The notes: generated by a model not told the origin, from the letters alone. Numbered from the stretch's first letter, positions 9,582-17,657 are shown. The stretch is DNA of 55,662 nucleotides from Clostridiales bacterium (GCA_012514145.1 JAAZAV010000058.1:1-55662); one strand, 5' to 3'. Made by a program: numbers and translations.

Positions 9582-9745
9582 TCTTTCACCTCATTTTCGG
9601 TGATTATCGGTGGTTTGCCGCTGTCGTAAATCCGTTTCCCTCGGGATTCGGGACGGGGCTGCCGCGGCAACTGTTGCCACAGCAACTGTTGGCTTTAAGT
9701 TATACCCCGCGCTCCCTTTCGGGAGGGGGGTATCAGTCTGCCGTG
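9582..9745 (-). promoter_or_regulatory. Structured leader of ABC/DUF1854 operon
   Basis: Near its 5' end the leader folds into a strong hairpin ATACCCC..CTCCC-GAAA-GGGAG..GGGGTAT (about 9704-9734). A repeated CAACAGTTGC motif follows (near 9672-9692). I recognise no known riboswitch class. Confidence 0.35.
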
Positions 9746-9753
9746 CGGAGCAC

Positions 9754-9782
9754 AGTATAACACAGCCGGAGCGGCAATGCAA
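9754..9782 (-). promoter_or_regulatory. Promoter of ABC/DUF1854 operon
   Basis: TTGCAT (9777-9782), 17-bp spacer, TATACT (9754-9759) on the minus strand. Just beyond it, at 9787-9845, lie the T-rich and GC hairpin sequences that probably end the chromate-transporter transcript. Confidence 0.65.
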
Positions 9783-9854
9783 TACAAAAAGTTAAGTTTT
9801 TTTCTTAAAACCGCGGCCGGATATGCCGGCGGATGCGTCCGCAGCCATGCCGCC

Positions 9855-10433
9855 TCACACCCCGTACATAAGTATGCCGGCAAGCGAGGCAATTACGATA
9901 AGCGTCACGGGGGAGAGCTTTATTTTACGCTCGGCGAAGAATTTTATCTTCCGGGTGAGAAAGAGCAGCAGCGCAAGCAGCGCCGTGAGGGCGGCGGCGC
10001 GGAAATCTACCGTCAGCGGCTTGAACTCGGGCAGAATACACTCCAGAGTCATAAACAGACCCACCGCCAGGATTATGCCGTTGACGCAGGGCACCAGCGA
10101 ATCCATGACCGCCTTCACATAGCGGTTCTCCATTACCGCCCGAAGCGCGTAGACGACAAGCAGTATGATGATGAACGCCGGGGTGACCACCGCAGCAGTG
10201 GCAAGCGCCGAGCCCAGAATACCGCCCCGGGTGCTGCCCACATAGGTAGCCATATTCACCATTATGGGGCCGGGGGTGCTCTCGCTGACCGCTATCATAT
10301 AGGAAAGCTGAGCGTCGTCAAGCCAGCCGTTTGACAGCACCACGTCGCGGATAAGGGGGATGGCGGCATAAGCGCCGCCGAAGGCGAACAATCCCACCTT
10401 CAGAAAGCCGAGCAGCAGTTCGAGATAGATCAT
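9855..10433 (-). CDS. Chromate transporter family protein, second half-size subunit
   Basis: A 192-residue membrane protein of the CHR family (PF02417), about half the length of full ChrA. It shows the family motifs FGGAYAAIPLI (about residues 18-28) and ESTPGPIMVNMATYVG (about 51-66), plus five to six hydrophobic segments. The frame extends further upstream, but the ATG at 10431-10433 overlaps the stop of the preceding gene in ATGA and follows AGGAA, so translation is coupled. Short CHR proteins encoded in pairs generally act as a heterodimer. The natural substrate in anaerobes is not established (chromate or another oxyanion), so the name is by family only. Confidence 0.9.
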   Translation of the reverse strand: MIYLELLLGFLKVGLFAFGGAYAAIPLIRDVVLSNGWLDDAQLSYMIAVSESTPGPIMVNMATYVGSTRGGILGSALATAAVVTPAFIIILLVVYALRAVMENRYVKAVMDSLVPCVNGIILAVGLFMTLECILPEFKPLTVDFRAAALTALLALLLFLTRKIKFFAERKIKLSPVTLIVIASLAGILMYGV

Positions 10434-11026
10434 TCCTTCCCCTCCCCGCCCTTCGCGGCAGCGCGGCTTTTCACGATATAGACGATAAGTCCGGCCGCGC
10501 CGCAGATAAGCATGAGGGTGACCGTCGAGAAGCGCAGCCCGAGAAGGTTCACCGCCATCATGACAACAAAGGACACCGCGAAAATAATTATCGTCGTCAC
10601 GTCTTTTTTCATGCGCTTGACAAGCCGCAGCGCCGCGTCGACAATAAGTATGCCCACGGCGCAGCTGATGCCTTTGAACGCGCTTGCCACCCACTTTATT
10701 TCGAGCAGATTGTCTAAAAAGAGGGATATAAGATATATAATTATAAATGAAGGCAGCACCACCCCGAAGGTCGCCGCCAGCGAGCCGATCACGCCGCCCC
10801 GCTTGCAGCCTACGAATGTGGCGCAGTTGATGGCGACGGGACCGGGGGTGGATTCGGCTATAACCACCAGGTCGGACATCTCCCGGTGGGTTATCCAGCC
10901 CTTCTTTTCTATGCAGTTATGTTCGATTATCGGTATCATGGCGTAGCCGCCGCCGAAGGTGAAGAGTCCTATTTTGAAGAAGGTCAGAAACAGTTCCGCG
11001 ATTGTTTTCAGTTTGTCTTTATTCAA
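10430..11026 (-). CDS. Chromate transporter family protein, first half-size subunit
   Basis: A 198-residue CHR-family membrane protein with FGGGYAMIPIIEH (about residues 23-35) and ESTPGPVAINCATFVG (about 57-72), and with hydrophobic segments covering most of the rest. Translation probably begins at the TTG at 11024-11026: a GGAG stands seven bases upstream and no better ATG precedes the conserved LTFFKIGLFTFGG. It pairs with the overlapping gene at 9855-10433, which has the same fold in the opposite half of the transporter. Upstream is a strong 14-bp hairpin separating it from the solute-binding-protein gene. I saw no convincing -35 box for this pair; a TATAAT-like hexamer lies at 11056-11061. 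Confidence 0.9.
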   Translation of the reverse strand: MNKDKLKTIAELFLTFFKIGLFTFGGGYAMIPIIEHNCIEKKGWITHREMSDLVVIAESTPGPVAINCATFVGCKRGGVIGSLAATFGVVLPSFIIIYLISLFLDNLLEIKWVASAFKGISCAVGILIVDAALRLVKRMKKDVTTIIIFAVSFVVMMAVNLLGLRFSTVTLMLICGAAGLIVYIVKSRAAAKGGEGKE

Positions 11027-11088
11027 GTTGTTTCTCCGTGTCTGTGTCTCGGCGAATTATATGCAATATGCCCGTCCTCCGGGCAGCC

Positions 11089-11122
11089 GGTATCTCCGCG
11101 CGCCGGGGCGCGCGGAGATACC
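11089..11122 (-). terminator. Strong hairpin after solute-binding protein gene
   Basis: Perfect 14-bp arms 11089-11102 and 11109-11122 with a six-base loop, 26 bases beyond the stop of the upstream gene. It lacks a good U tract, so it may be an RNA-stabilising or processing stem rather than a simple terminator. Confidence 0.5.
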
Positions 11123-11147
11123 TAAGTCTGTTTAAGTCTGTTCGTTT

Positions 11148-12662
11148 TTATTTTCCGCTGACTTCCTTGTATTTCGCGGTAATTCTCTCGAGGGCGGTGA
11201 GCAGCTTCGGCTCATATGACGCGTAGTAGGAGGCAAAGTCTGTCGAGTTCTTCGCCACCAGATCCGAATAGAACGCGCCTACGGAAGACATGGGGATCGA
11301 ATGTACCCAGCCGAAGTTGAAGGACAGTCCGCCGCGGATGATGTCAAGCATAGCCTCAGACTCTTCGTCACGGGCGAACTTGGTCTTTAACACCACCTCG
11401 TAGTAGGCGGGAACTATCGTCTTATAGCCGTCGAAGCAGAGCGCCTCGGTTATCATGCCCGCCCGCTCCACATCGGCGACGGTCACCGGAATGAGCACCG
11501 TGGAAACGCTGTTATGGGTGCCGGTGTAGTAATCAGCCTGCGCCTCGTCGTACTTGGGGTAGGGGATTATGCCGAAGTCGGTGTCCATGTCGCGGAGCAG
11601 CTCGGCATTGCCTAAAAACGCCGACATAAAGAGGGCGCGGTCTCCCGTGAACACCGGTGAGATGGCGTCGGCGGCAGGCTCCTGCAGCTCCTTTGAAATG
11701 TAGGTTGACTGATCCCAGTAGAGGGCGTTCACCCGCTCCAGCACGTCAACGGACTTTGGGTTGTTGAAGGTCAGCACCGGATAGCCGTCCTTGTCCGGGG
11801 TGGTTATAGGGGTATCCAGCGAAACCATAAACTGTCTTATGTGGTTGGCAAGGCAGGTGAGCCAGCCGTAGAGGTCGGCGTCGGTATATTCGCCGTCGCC
11901 GTTCAGATCGGCTGAGACGCTCTTTGAAATCGACACGAAGTCGTCGAACAGCCAGTCGCCCGCCGACACCTTATCGTAGAGACTGCCTATCTTGTGATCC
12001 TCCGCCAGCTTCTTGTTGAAGAAGAGGACGTACATGCCCCGCCACACCGTGTGGGAGATATCGCCGGTGAGCATGTAGCAGCAGTTGTCAAGCGTCAGAA
12101 TCTCCACCGCCTGCTGACACCACCAGGGCTTGCTCAGATCGAGATAGGGCACCTCATAGGCGTTGTGAAAGAGACCCGCCATGGCGTCCTCCACCACGAA
12201 CGCCTGATAACCGAGACCCAGGTCGTATGTGCTCTCACCCGCAAGTATGGAGGCGCGGAAGGTGGAGAGCATCTCGCTTGTCGCCGACGCCCAGCCGCCC
12301 TTGGTGACAAGGCCGATTTTAATGTTGAAGCGCTCCTCGGCGCGCCTGTTGCGCTCGAATATCGCGTCGTTGAGCACCTCGCCGTTCTCCTCCTCGGCGA
12401 CGAACTCATATTTTGTCAGTTCCCGGAGAATTATGGTATAGTCTGCGCCCTGCCAGTCGGTGTCGGGCAGACCGTCGTCGGCGTATGGGTCTGTTGTCTC
12501 GGCTGCGGTTGTCTCGGCTGTCGTATCGGCTTCGGCAACTGCGCCTGCGCCTTCTCCCGCGCCGGAACCGGAACCTTTGCCCGCTTCACCGCCGCATGCC
12601 GCAAGAGCCGTGAGCATCAGCGCCGCCAAAAGGGTCAGAGCGATAATTCCGCGTAGTTTCAT
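11148..12662 (-). CDS. Extracellular solute-binding lipoprotein (orphan) no. 1
   Basis: A 504-residue ABC-type substrate-binding protein. The first 23 residues are a lipoprotein signal ending in the lipobox LAAC, followed by a Gly/Ser and Ala/Glu/Thr-rich linker (to about 60). The mature part shares with three other proteins of this window the segments LNDAIFERNRRAEERFNI, a Ca-loop-like DLNGDGEYTDADLYG, DFGIIPYPKYDEAQADYY and PAYYEVVLKTKFARDEES. These look like family 1 sugar-binding proteins. No permease or ATPase gene is adjacent: downstream are chromate transporters, upstream the Card1-like gene. AAAGGA stands seven bases before the ATG. Likely anchored on the outer face of the membrane and serving a distant transporter or acting as a sensor. 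Confidence 0.85.
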   Translation of the reverse strand: MKLRGIIALTLLAALMLTALAACGGEAGKGSGSGAGEGAGAVAEADTTAETTAAETTDPYADDGLPDTDWQGADYTIILRELTKYEFVAEEENGEVLNDAIFERNRRAEERFNIKIGLVTKGGWASATSEMLSTFRASILAGESTYDLGLGYQAFVVEDAMAGLFHNAYEVPYLDLSKPWWCQQAVEILTLDNCCYMLTGDISHTVWRGMYVLFFNKKLAEDHKIGSLYDKVSAGDWLFDDFVSISKSVSADLNGDGEYTDADLYGWLTCLANHIRQFMVSLDTPITTPDKDGYPVLTFNNPKSVDVLERVNALYWDQSTYISKELQEPAADAISPVFTGDRALFMSAFLGNAELLRDMDTDFGIIPYPKYDEAQADYYTGTHNSVSTVLIPVTVADVERAGMITEALCFDGYKTIVPAYYEVVLKTKFARDEESEAMLDIIRGGLSFNFGWVHSIPMSSVGAFYSDLVAKNSTDFASYYASYEPKLLTALERITAKYKEVSGK

Positions 12663-12734
12663 GTCGTGTCCTTTCGTTTTTATTGTTTTTATCGTTTTTA
12701 TCGTTATGATGCCGTTGTTTGCCGCGGTAAAATC

Positions 12735-12762
12735 ATTATATCATAATTCCGCCGGCGGTCAA
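12735..12762 (-). promoter_or_regulatory. Promoter of solute-binding protein no. 1
   Basis: TTGACC (12757-12762), 16-bp spacer, TATAAT (12735-12740) on the minus strand. Confidence 0.65.
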
Positions 12763-12782
12763 GGGCATTACATTTTTTGCGC

Positions 12783-12811
12783 TTGACATCGGGGCTTCGG
12801 GAGGGTAGAAT
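12783..12811 (+). promoter_or_regulatory. Orphan plus-strand promoter antisense to the Card1-like gene
   Basis: TTGACA (12783-12788), 17-bp spacer, TAGAAT (12806-12811) reading rightwards. The first plus-strand gene is more than 1.2 kb away and the intervening gene is on the opposite strand, so a transcript would be antisense to the 3' end of the nuclease gene. Confidence 0.5.
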
Positions 12812-12849
12812 AAGCTGAAAGACCGACGGCAGATACGGATATTTGAGCC

Positions 12850-14001
12850 TCAGTTCAAAAGCGCCGATATTATCTCGTCCAGATTGGCGCTCGACAGCTC
12901 CTCGTAGGTGAGCAGACCTATCCCCGACTCGGCGGCGCGGAGGGCTATATAGGGGGCTTCCCGAGCCACGTCCGACATTGTCGCCACCGCCGCGCGGGCA
13001 AAGCCTCCGCCGAAACGCGCGGTGAGTGCGCTTATCTCGGCAAGCGCCGGGGGCGATGGGATCGCCTTCTTGCAGGAGATAAAGAGGGCGGTTATTCCCC
13101 TTGTGACTATGACATCAACCTCGTTTGATACGGCTTTCTCGCTGCCGGGATCCCAGTTTATCAGCGCCGAAATCTGCACGTCGTCAAAGCTTTCCGACCG
13201 GAGCGCCGCGAAGAAAACCCGCAGTTCAAGCCATATGCCCGCGTCCCGCAGACACCTGCCGAGCATGGCGTTCCTGAACTCGAATGACACGTTATTGCGC
13301 TGTATCTTCAGATTTTTTATAATATCCGCGCCGAAGAGCTTTCGCAGTACGGCTCTCGGGATGGAGACGAGATTCCGACCTTTGCGCACTTTGAGCTGGG
13401 CTGACACCTTAAGCCCCCCGGATCGAAGGGTCTGGAACCAGGAGGATATGCCCGACCACTCATTGCGGAACTCGCAGAAGATCCGCCAGATGTTCTGCAC
13501 GTCCTTTTCAAGTTCGGGGGTGGCGTCGCCGCGGCTGATTCTGCCCGACGCCGTCATTTTTCCTCCCGCGGCGGCTATAAGCTCTGCCGCCTTGAATCCC
13601 CTGTCATTGGGAACCCCCTCGGCTTCGGGGCAGGCGTGGAGATTGCGGAATCTGCCCGCCGACATATCGTATGTAAAGAGCGGCAGTTCGCGGATCGCCG
13701 ACATGCGCCCCACGGCGATAAGCGCCACATCGCTGCCGCCGGTGACCTCAACCGCGCAGTCGGGATATACGGAACAGACCTCCGCAAGAATATAGGCAAT
13801 ATCCACCGGAGCGCCGCCGCAGTCTATGAAATGAGGCTCGGTCCCTATTCCCCGCAGCCGGAAGAATTCGGCGACCGCATCCCTGAAGCGCCGGGAGGCG
13901 GCTCCCTGCCCCACAAATACCGTATGTTCGGGGCGGAAAACGTCGGTGGCAAGGACATTATGTATCGGATTTTCGTCATAAAGCTCGATTATCGTTTTCA
14001 C
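12850..14001 (-). CDS. Card1/Can2-like CARF-nuclease (DUF1887 family), stand-alone
   Basis: A 383-residue protein resembling Card1, the cyclic-tetra-adenylate-activated nuclease of type III CRISPR systems (about 370 residues). The N-terminal half looks like a CARF/Rossmann domain: HTVFVGQGAASRRF (about 26-39), GGAPVDIAYILAEV (about 64-77) and VEVTGGSDVALIAVG (about 84-98). The C-terminal half has a PD-(D/E)XK core with NEVDVIVTRG, then LFISCKK (Asp and Ser-Cys-Lys in place of the E-x-K). A longer frame exists, but the GTG at 13999-14001 is the likely start: GAGGTG stands eight bases upstream and TATAAT of its promoter is only 20 bases away. No CRISPR array, cas10 or other cas gene is present. 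The family call is from motifs and domain order. Confidence 0.72.
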   Translation of the reverse strand: MKTIIELYDENPIHNVLATDVFRPEHTVFVGQGAASRRFRDAVAEFFRLRGIGTEPHFIDCGGAPVDIAYILAEVCSVYPDCAVEVTGGSDVALIAVGRMSAIRELPLFTYDMSAGRFRNLHACPEAEGVPNDRGFKAAELIAAAGGKMTASGRISRGDATPELEKDVQNIWRIFCEFRNEWSGISSWFQTLRSGGLKVSAQLKVRKGRNLVSIPRAVLRKLFGADIIKNLKIQRNNVSFEFRNAMLGRCLRDAGIWLELRVFFAALRSESFDDVQISALINWDPGSEKAVSNEVDVIVTRGITALFISCKKAIPSPPALAEISALTARFGGGFARAAVATMSDVAREAPYIALRAAESGIGLLTYEELSSANLDEIISALLN

Positions 14002-14020
14002 ATTGCATACACCTCGCCCC

Positions 14021-14049
14021 ATTATAACCTCTGCGTGCCGCTTCTTCAA
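14021..14049 (-). promoter_or_regulatory. Promoter of Card1-like gene
   Basis: TTGAAG (14044-14049), 17-bp spacer, perfect TATAAT (14021-14026) on the minus strand. The predicted leader is only about 15 bases long. Confidence 0.7.
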
Positions 14050-14088
14050 CACAAAAATTAAGAATTCGCGAAAGGACGGAATATCTTT

Positions 14089-14691
14089 ATGAGCAAAAGA
14101 ATATTGGTTCTCGGCAACTCTATTACAAAACACTCTCCCCGGGGCGCCATCGGCTGGTACGCCGACTGGGGCATGGCGGCATCTGCCGAGGACAGGGATT
14201 TCGTGCATCATCTCAAGCGCCTCGCGGCCGAGCGCGACCCCGAAAATGTGGTTATCGGCATAAATATCGCCGTCTGCGAGCGGGAGTACTGGGACGCCGA
14301 AAAGTGCGCCGCCTTTCCGCCCGTCCTCAGCGGCCTCGATTTTGAGCCGGATATCATAGTCATGCGCATCGGCGAGAATGTGCCGGGCGACGCCCTCGCA
14401 AAGCACTCCTATAAAGACGGCTTCGCTTCAATAATCGACATCTTCTCGCCCGCGGACAAGAAGGTCATTGTCGCCACCTGCTTCTGGCCCAATAAAGAAA
14501 AGGACGACGCCATGCGCGCCGCCGCCGCCGAGCGGGGCTATCCGATAGTCGAGCTGGGCGATCTCGGGCTTGACAAAGCCAACATGGCAACAGATCGTTT
14601 CGGCGACAACGGCGTCGGACGCCATCCGGGCGACCTGGGCATGGAGCGCATCGCCGCCCGCATCTGGGCAGTGCTTTGCGATATGCTGTGA
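14089..14691 (+). CDS. SGNH/GDSL-type hydrolase no. 1
   Basis: A 200-residue cytoplasmic protein (no signal peptide) with the SGNH fold. Block I is LVLGNSIT (residues 7-14; the family consensus GDSI has Asn here, nucleophile Ser kept), a block III-like segment is VMRIGENV (about 90-97), and the catalytic Asp/His block appears as DNGVGRHPGDLGMERIA (about 176-192). Such enzymes remove acyl groups from sugars or act on other esters. The gene starts the rightward cluster SGNH-SGNH-GH2, with 60 bases to the next gene, and is divergent from the Card1-like gene. The specific substrate cannot be read from the sequence. Confidence 0.8.
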   Translation: MSKRILVLGNSITKHSPRGAIGWYADWGMAASAEDRDFVHHLKRLAAERDPENVVIGINIAVCEREYWDAEKCAAFPPVLSGLDFEPDIIVMRIGENVPGDALAKHSYKDGFASIIDIFSPADKKVIVATCFWPNKEKDDAMRAAAAERGYPIVELGDLGLDKANMATDRFGDNGVGRHPGDLGMERIAARIWAVLCDML

Positions 14692-14751
14692 CTTTCCGCC
14701 TGCAATATCCGTCCGACGCGAATACGAATATAAGAAAGGATATATATTCCC

Positions 14752-15453
14752 ATGTCACACACAGAGCCGGCTGTCGGATTTCTCGGCGACAGCATAACCC
14801 TCGGCTGGGGGCTTGACGGCGATGACAGGAATCTGCGCTTTTCAACGCTTGTCTGCCGTGAGCTTTGCGCCCGGGAGGTGAATCTCGGCATTACCGGAAC
14901 GCTGATTGCCCGGGCGGGGCTGAGCCGGGATAACCGCAGTTCCTTCGTCGACCGGGTCGGCGGGCTTGAGGGGTGTGATTACGCCGTCATCTTCGGCGGC
15001 ACCAACGACTATTTCTGGAGCGACGCTCCAATATATCCGCCGGCGGACGTATCGGGCGAACATATTGCCGGCATTGCCGGCGACGAATATTTCATCACGG
15101 CCGCCGACACCGTTGTCCGCGAAGCCGCTCGGCTTGTGGGCGGCATTGATCGGCTGCTGGTGCTCACTCCCTACCGTCACCACGGCACCGGAAACTATAA
15201 GGGCGGAAAGCATTTCCGCGACAGCAGCGCTCACCCCACCGACACGGAAAATTTCAACGGCTTCACCATATCCGACTATTCGGAGGCGCTGAGAGAGGTC
15301 TGCCGCAGGCATCGCGCCGCCTGTCTTGACCTTGACAGCCTGCCCTTCGACTGGCTGACGCTGACATCCGACGGCTGCCACCCGAACCCGGCCGGGCACC
15401 GCCGGCTTGCGCGGCTTGTCGCCGAAAGACTCGGAGAGATAATCAAAGACTGA
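14752..15453 (+). CDS. SGNH/GDSL-type hydrolase no. 2
   Basis: A 233-residue SGNH hydrolase without signal peptide. Block I FLGDSITLGWG (about residues 8-18) holds the nucleophile Ser, GGTNDYFW (about 81-88) is block III with the oxyanion Asn, and SDGCHPNPAGHRRLA (about 206-220) carries the Asp-x-x-His pair. It is only distantly similar to the preceding SGNH protein. AAAGGA lies upstream of the ATG and the stop is 34 bases before the GH2 gene. In this setting the likely role is de-esterification (for example deacetylation) of oligosaccharides before or during hydrolysis by the GH2 enzyme; that is inference from position. Confidence 0.85.
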   Translation: MSHTEPAVGFLGDSITLGWGLDGDDRNLRFSTLVCRELCAREVNLGITGTLIARAGLSRDNRSSFVDRVGGLEGCDYAVIFGGTNDYFWSDAPIYPPADVSGEHIAGIAGDEYFITAADTVVREAARLVGGIDRLLVLTPYRHHGTGNYKGGKHFRDSSAHPTDTENFNGFTISDYSEALREVCRRHRAACLDLDSLPFDWLTLTSDGCHPNPAGHRRLARLVAERLGEIIKD

Positions 15454-15487
15454 CTATAAAACGACTATATAACACGGAGGAAAACGC

Positions 15488-17650
15488 ATGAACTGGAAAT
15501 TGGGCTATACCGAAACCGCCGACGGGATACCGTCCGAATACCTGCCCGCCCGGGTGCCGAGCGACGTACAGCTTGTCTGGAAGGAAGCCAAGGGGCTGCC
15601 CGACTGGAATTACGGCCGCAACTATTTGGAGTACAAGTGGATGGAGGATGTGTTCTGGCACTATGAAACCGCCGTTGAAGTGGAGGACAGAACCGGAAAA
15701 ACGCCGATTCTGCGCTTCGGCGGCATCGACTACCGCTACACAATCTATGTCGACGGGAATGTCGAAGCCGATTCGGAGGGAATGTACACTCCGGTTTACA
15801 TCGACATGACAAAGTACGCCGGCAGGCGTGTTGGCGTAAAGTGTCTGATTCATCCCATTCCCAAAGTTGCCGGCCGCCCCGACGACCGCTCTCAGGCGCG
15901 TGAGAGCTACAAGCCGCCCGTGTCCTACGGCTGGGACTGGCATCCCCGTCTTGTGCCCAGCGGTCTTTACGAGCCTGTCGAACTGCGCTACGAGCCGAAG
16001 CTGCGCATAGTCGACAACGACCTTTACTATGAGGTTTCCGAGAAACTCGATTCGGTCAAGCTCACCGCCAAGGTGAAGACTACCCTTACATGCACACGCG
16101 GCGCGGCACTGGTGCTGAAACTCTTCGACGCCGACGGTCTTCTTGTCGCCGAGAACACCGCTCCCGCCTGTGACGGGCAGGTTTCCCTCGACTGCCCGAA
16201 TCCCCGTCTCTGGTGGTGCCGCGGTCAGGGCGAGCAGTATCTCTACACCTGTTCGGTGGGGCTTGTGGATGCCGGCGGTCTGCTGCGCGACACCTCCCGC
16301 CGCCGTGTGGGATTCCGCCGCGTGCGCCTTGTCATGAACGCCGACAACTGGGGCACCACCGGCTGGCCTCAGACCCAGGCATACTTCCCTATCACCATCG
16401 AGCTGAACGGCCGCCGCATCTTCGGCAAGGGCTCCAACTACGTGCCCACCGAGATTTTCTACTCCCGCATGACCCGTCAGGTCTATTACGACACCCTGAA
16501 ATGCGCCCTCGACTGCAACATGAACCTGCTGCGTCTCTGGGGCGGCGGTCTCGTGAACCGCGAGCCCTTCTTCGAGCTCTGCGACGAGATGGGCCTCATG
16601 GTCTGGCAGGAGTTCACCATGTCCTGCAACGTCTATCCCGACAAGCCCGAACTTCTTGATGTCATCGAGAAGGAGTCTATATCGGTCATCAAACGTCTCA
16701 AGAGCCATCCCTGCGTCGTCCTGTGGTGCGGCGGCAACGAGCTTTTCAACGGCTGGTCGGGCATGACCAATCAATCTCATCCCCTGCGCCTGCTTGACAA
16801 GCTCTGCTACGAATACGACCGCTTCACGCCCTACATAATGACCTCGCCTCTCTACGGCATGGGGCACGGCTGCTACCTTGCCATCACCCGCGAGGGCAAT
16901 GAGGGCATCTCCGACTTTGTCGACGTCTACCGCACCGCCTACACCGAGTTCGGCTCCCCATCCCCCGCTCCCTTCGAGTATATAAGGCAGTACTGTCCGC
17001 CCGATGAGCTCTACAATGTCTCCGCCGACAACTGCTGGCGCGACCATCACGCCATCGACTCCTGGGGGCCCGAGACCTGGTTCCGCCGCTCCGAGATAGA
17101 GGCTTACTACGGTCCCGCCGACACCCTTGAGAAGACCATCGAGAACGGTCTCGAACTGCAGGGCGAGAGCTATAAGGGCATGTTCGAGGAAGCCCGCCGC
17201 CGCTGGCCCGCCACCTCCATGGCTGTGAACTGGTGCTTCAACGAGCCCTGGCCCTGCTTCGCCAACAACTCTCTGATTCTCTATCCCGCCGTTAAAAAGC
17301 CCGCCTGGTATGTCGTCCGCGACGCGCTCCGCGACACCATGTTCTCTCTCCGCCTCCATCACCTGCGGCTGCGCCGCGGCGAAGAGGTCACCGTCGAGCT
17401 TTTCGCCCTCAACGACCTCCCCGACAGCGTGAAGGGCTGCTCCTACCGTATCTGTACCGATATCGGCGGCAAAACCGCCGAACTCGGCGCCGGCAGGCTG
17501 GACGTATTCGAACCCACCTCCTCAAAGAACCTCGGAAAGTTCTCATTCACCGTTCCCGCCGACGCCCCCGACTTCTTCACCCTCACCGTCGAAGCCTCCG
17601 ACCCGGCTTACTCAAGCAGCTATAAGCTCTACTGTCCTTTTGGTGATTAG
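15488..17650 (+). CDS. Glycoside hydrolase family 2, beta-mannosidase-like
   Basis: A 720-residue cytoplasmic GH2 enzyme, somewhat shorter than typical beta-mannosidases (about 800-850). The jelly-roll N-terminal domain contains LPDWNYGRNYLEYKW and VFWHYET, followed by SYGWDWHPRLVPSGLYEPVE, all characteristic of the beta-mannosidase branch. The barrel contains LRLWGGGLV, VWQEFTMSCNVYP and the acid/base motif LWCGGNE (Glu about 418). The probable nucleophile is in WCFNEPWP (Glu about 586). CGGAGGAA stands just before the ATG. Last gene of the SGNH-SGNH-GH2 cluster, which suggests intracellular breakdown of esterified manno-oligosaccharides. The second half uses C-ending codons almost exclusively, as do other highly expressed-looking genes here. 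Confidence 0.87.
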   Translation: MNWKLGYTETADGIPSEYLPARVPSDVQLVWKEAKGLPDWNYGRNYLEYKWMEDVFWHYETAVEVEDRTGKTPILRFGGIDYRYTIYVDGNVEADSEGMYTPVYIDMTKYAGRRVGVKCLIHPIPKVAGRPDDRSQARESYKPPVSYGWDWHPRLVPSGLYEPVELRYEPKLRIVDNDLYYEVSEKLDSVKLTAKVKTTLTCTRGAALVLKLFDADGLLVAENTAPACDGQVSLDCPNPRLWWCRGQGEQYLYTCSVGLVDAGGLLRDTSRRRVGFRRVRLVMNADNWGTTGWPQTQAYFPITIELNGRRIFGKGSNYVPTEIFYSRMTRQVYYDTLKCALDCNMNLLRLWGGGLVNREPFFELCDEMGLMVWQEFTMSCNVYPDKPELLDVIEKESISVIKRLKSHPCVVLWCGGNELFNGWSGMTNQSHPLRLLDKLCYEYDRFTPYIMTSPLYGMGHGCYLAITREGNEGISDFVDVYRTAYTEFGSPSPAPFEYIRQYCPPDELYNVSADNCWRDHHAIDSWGPETWFRRSEIEAYYGPADTLEKTIENGLELQGESYKGMFEEARRRWPATSMAVNWCFNEPWPCFANNSLILYPAVKKPAWYVVRDALRDTMFSLRLHHLRLRRGEEVTVELFALNDLPDSVKGCSYRICTDIGGKTAELGAGRLDVFEPTSSKNLGKFSFTVPADAPDFFTLTVEASDPAYSSSYKLYCPFGD

Positions 17651-17657
17651 GAGGCGC

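Noticed and set aside
9855-10694. A 279-residue version of the second chromate-transporter gene
   Set aside because: The first 87 codons are an out-of-frame shadow of the upstream CHR gene; the ATGA overlap gives the proper start.
12850-14001. A hidden CRISPR array or cas genes beside the Card1-like gene
   Set aside because: I read both flanks and the rest of the window and found no regularly spaced repeats and no Cas10-, Csm- or Cas6-like protein.
14002-14406. N-terminal 135-codon extension of the Card1-like frame
   Set aside because: It overlaps the promoter, the divergent SGNH gene on the other strand, and lies before a well-placed GTG with GAGGTG; the extension has no domain.
15443-17362. 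A 639-codon open frame on the minus strand
   Set aside because: It is the complement of the GH2 gene, which has clear catalytic motifs. High third-position GC creates long open shadows; the antisense translation shows no family motif.
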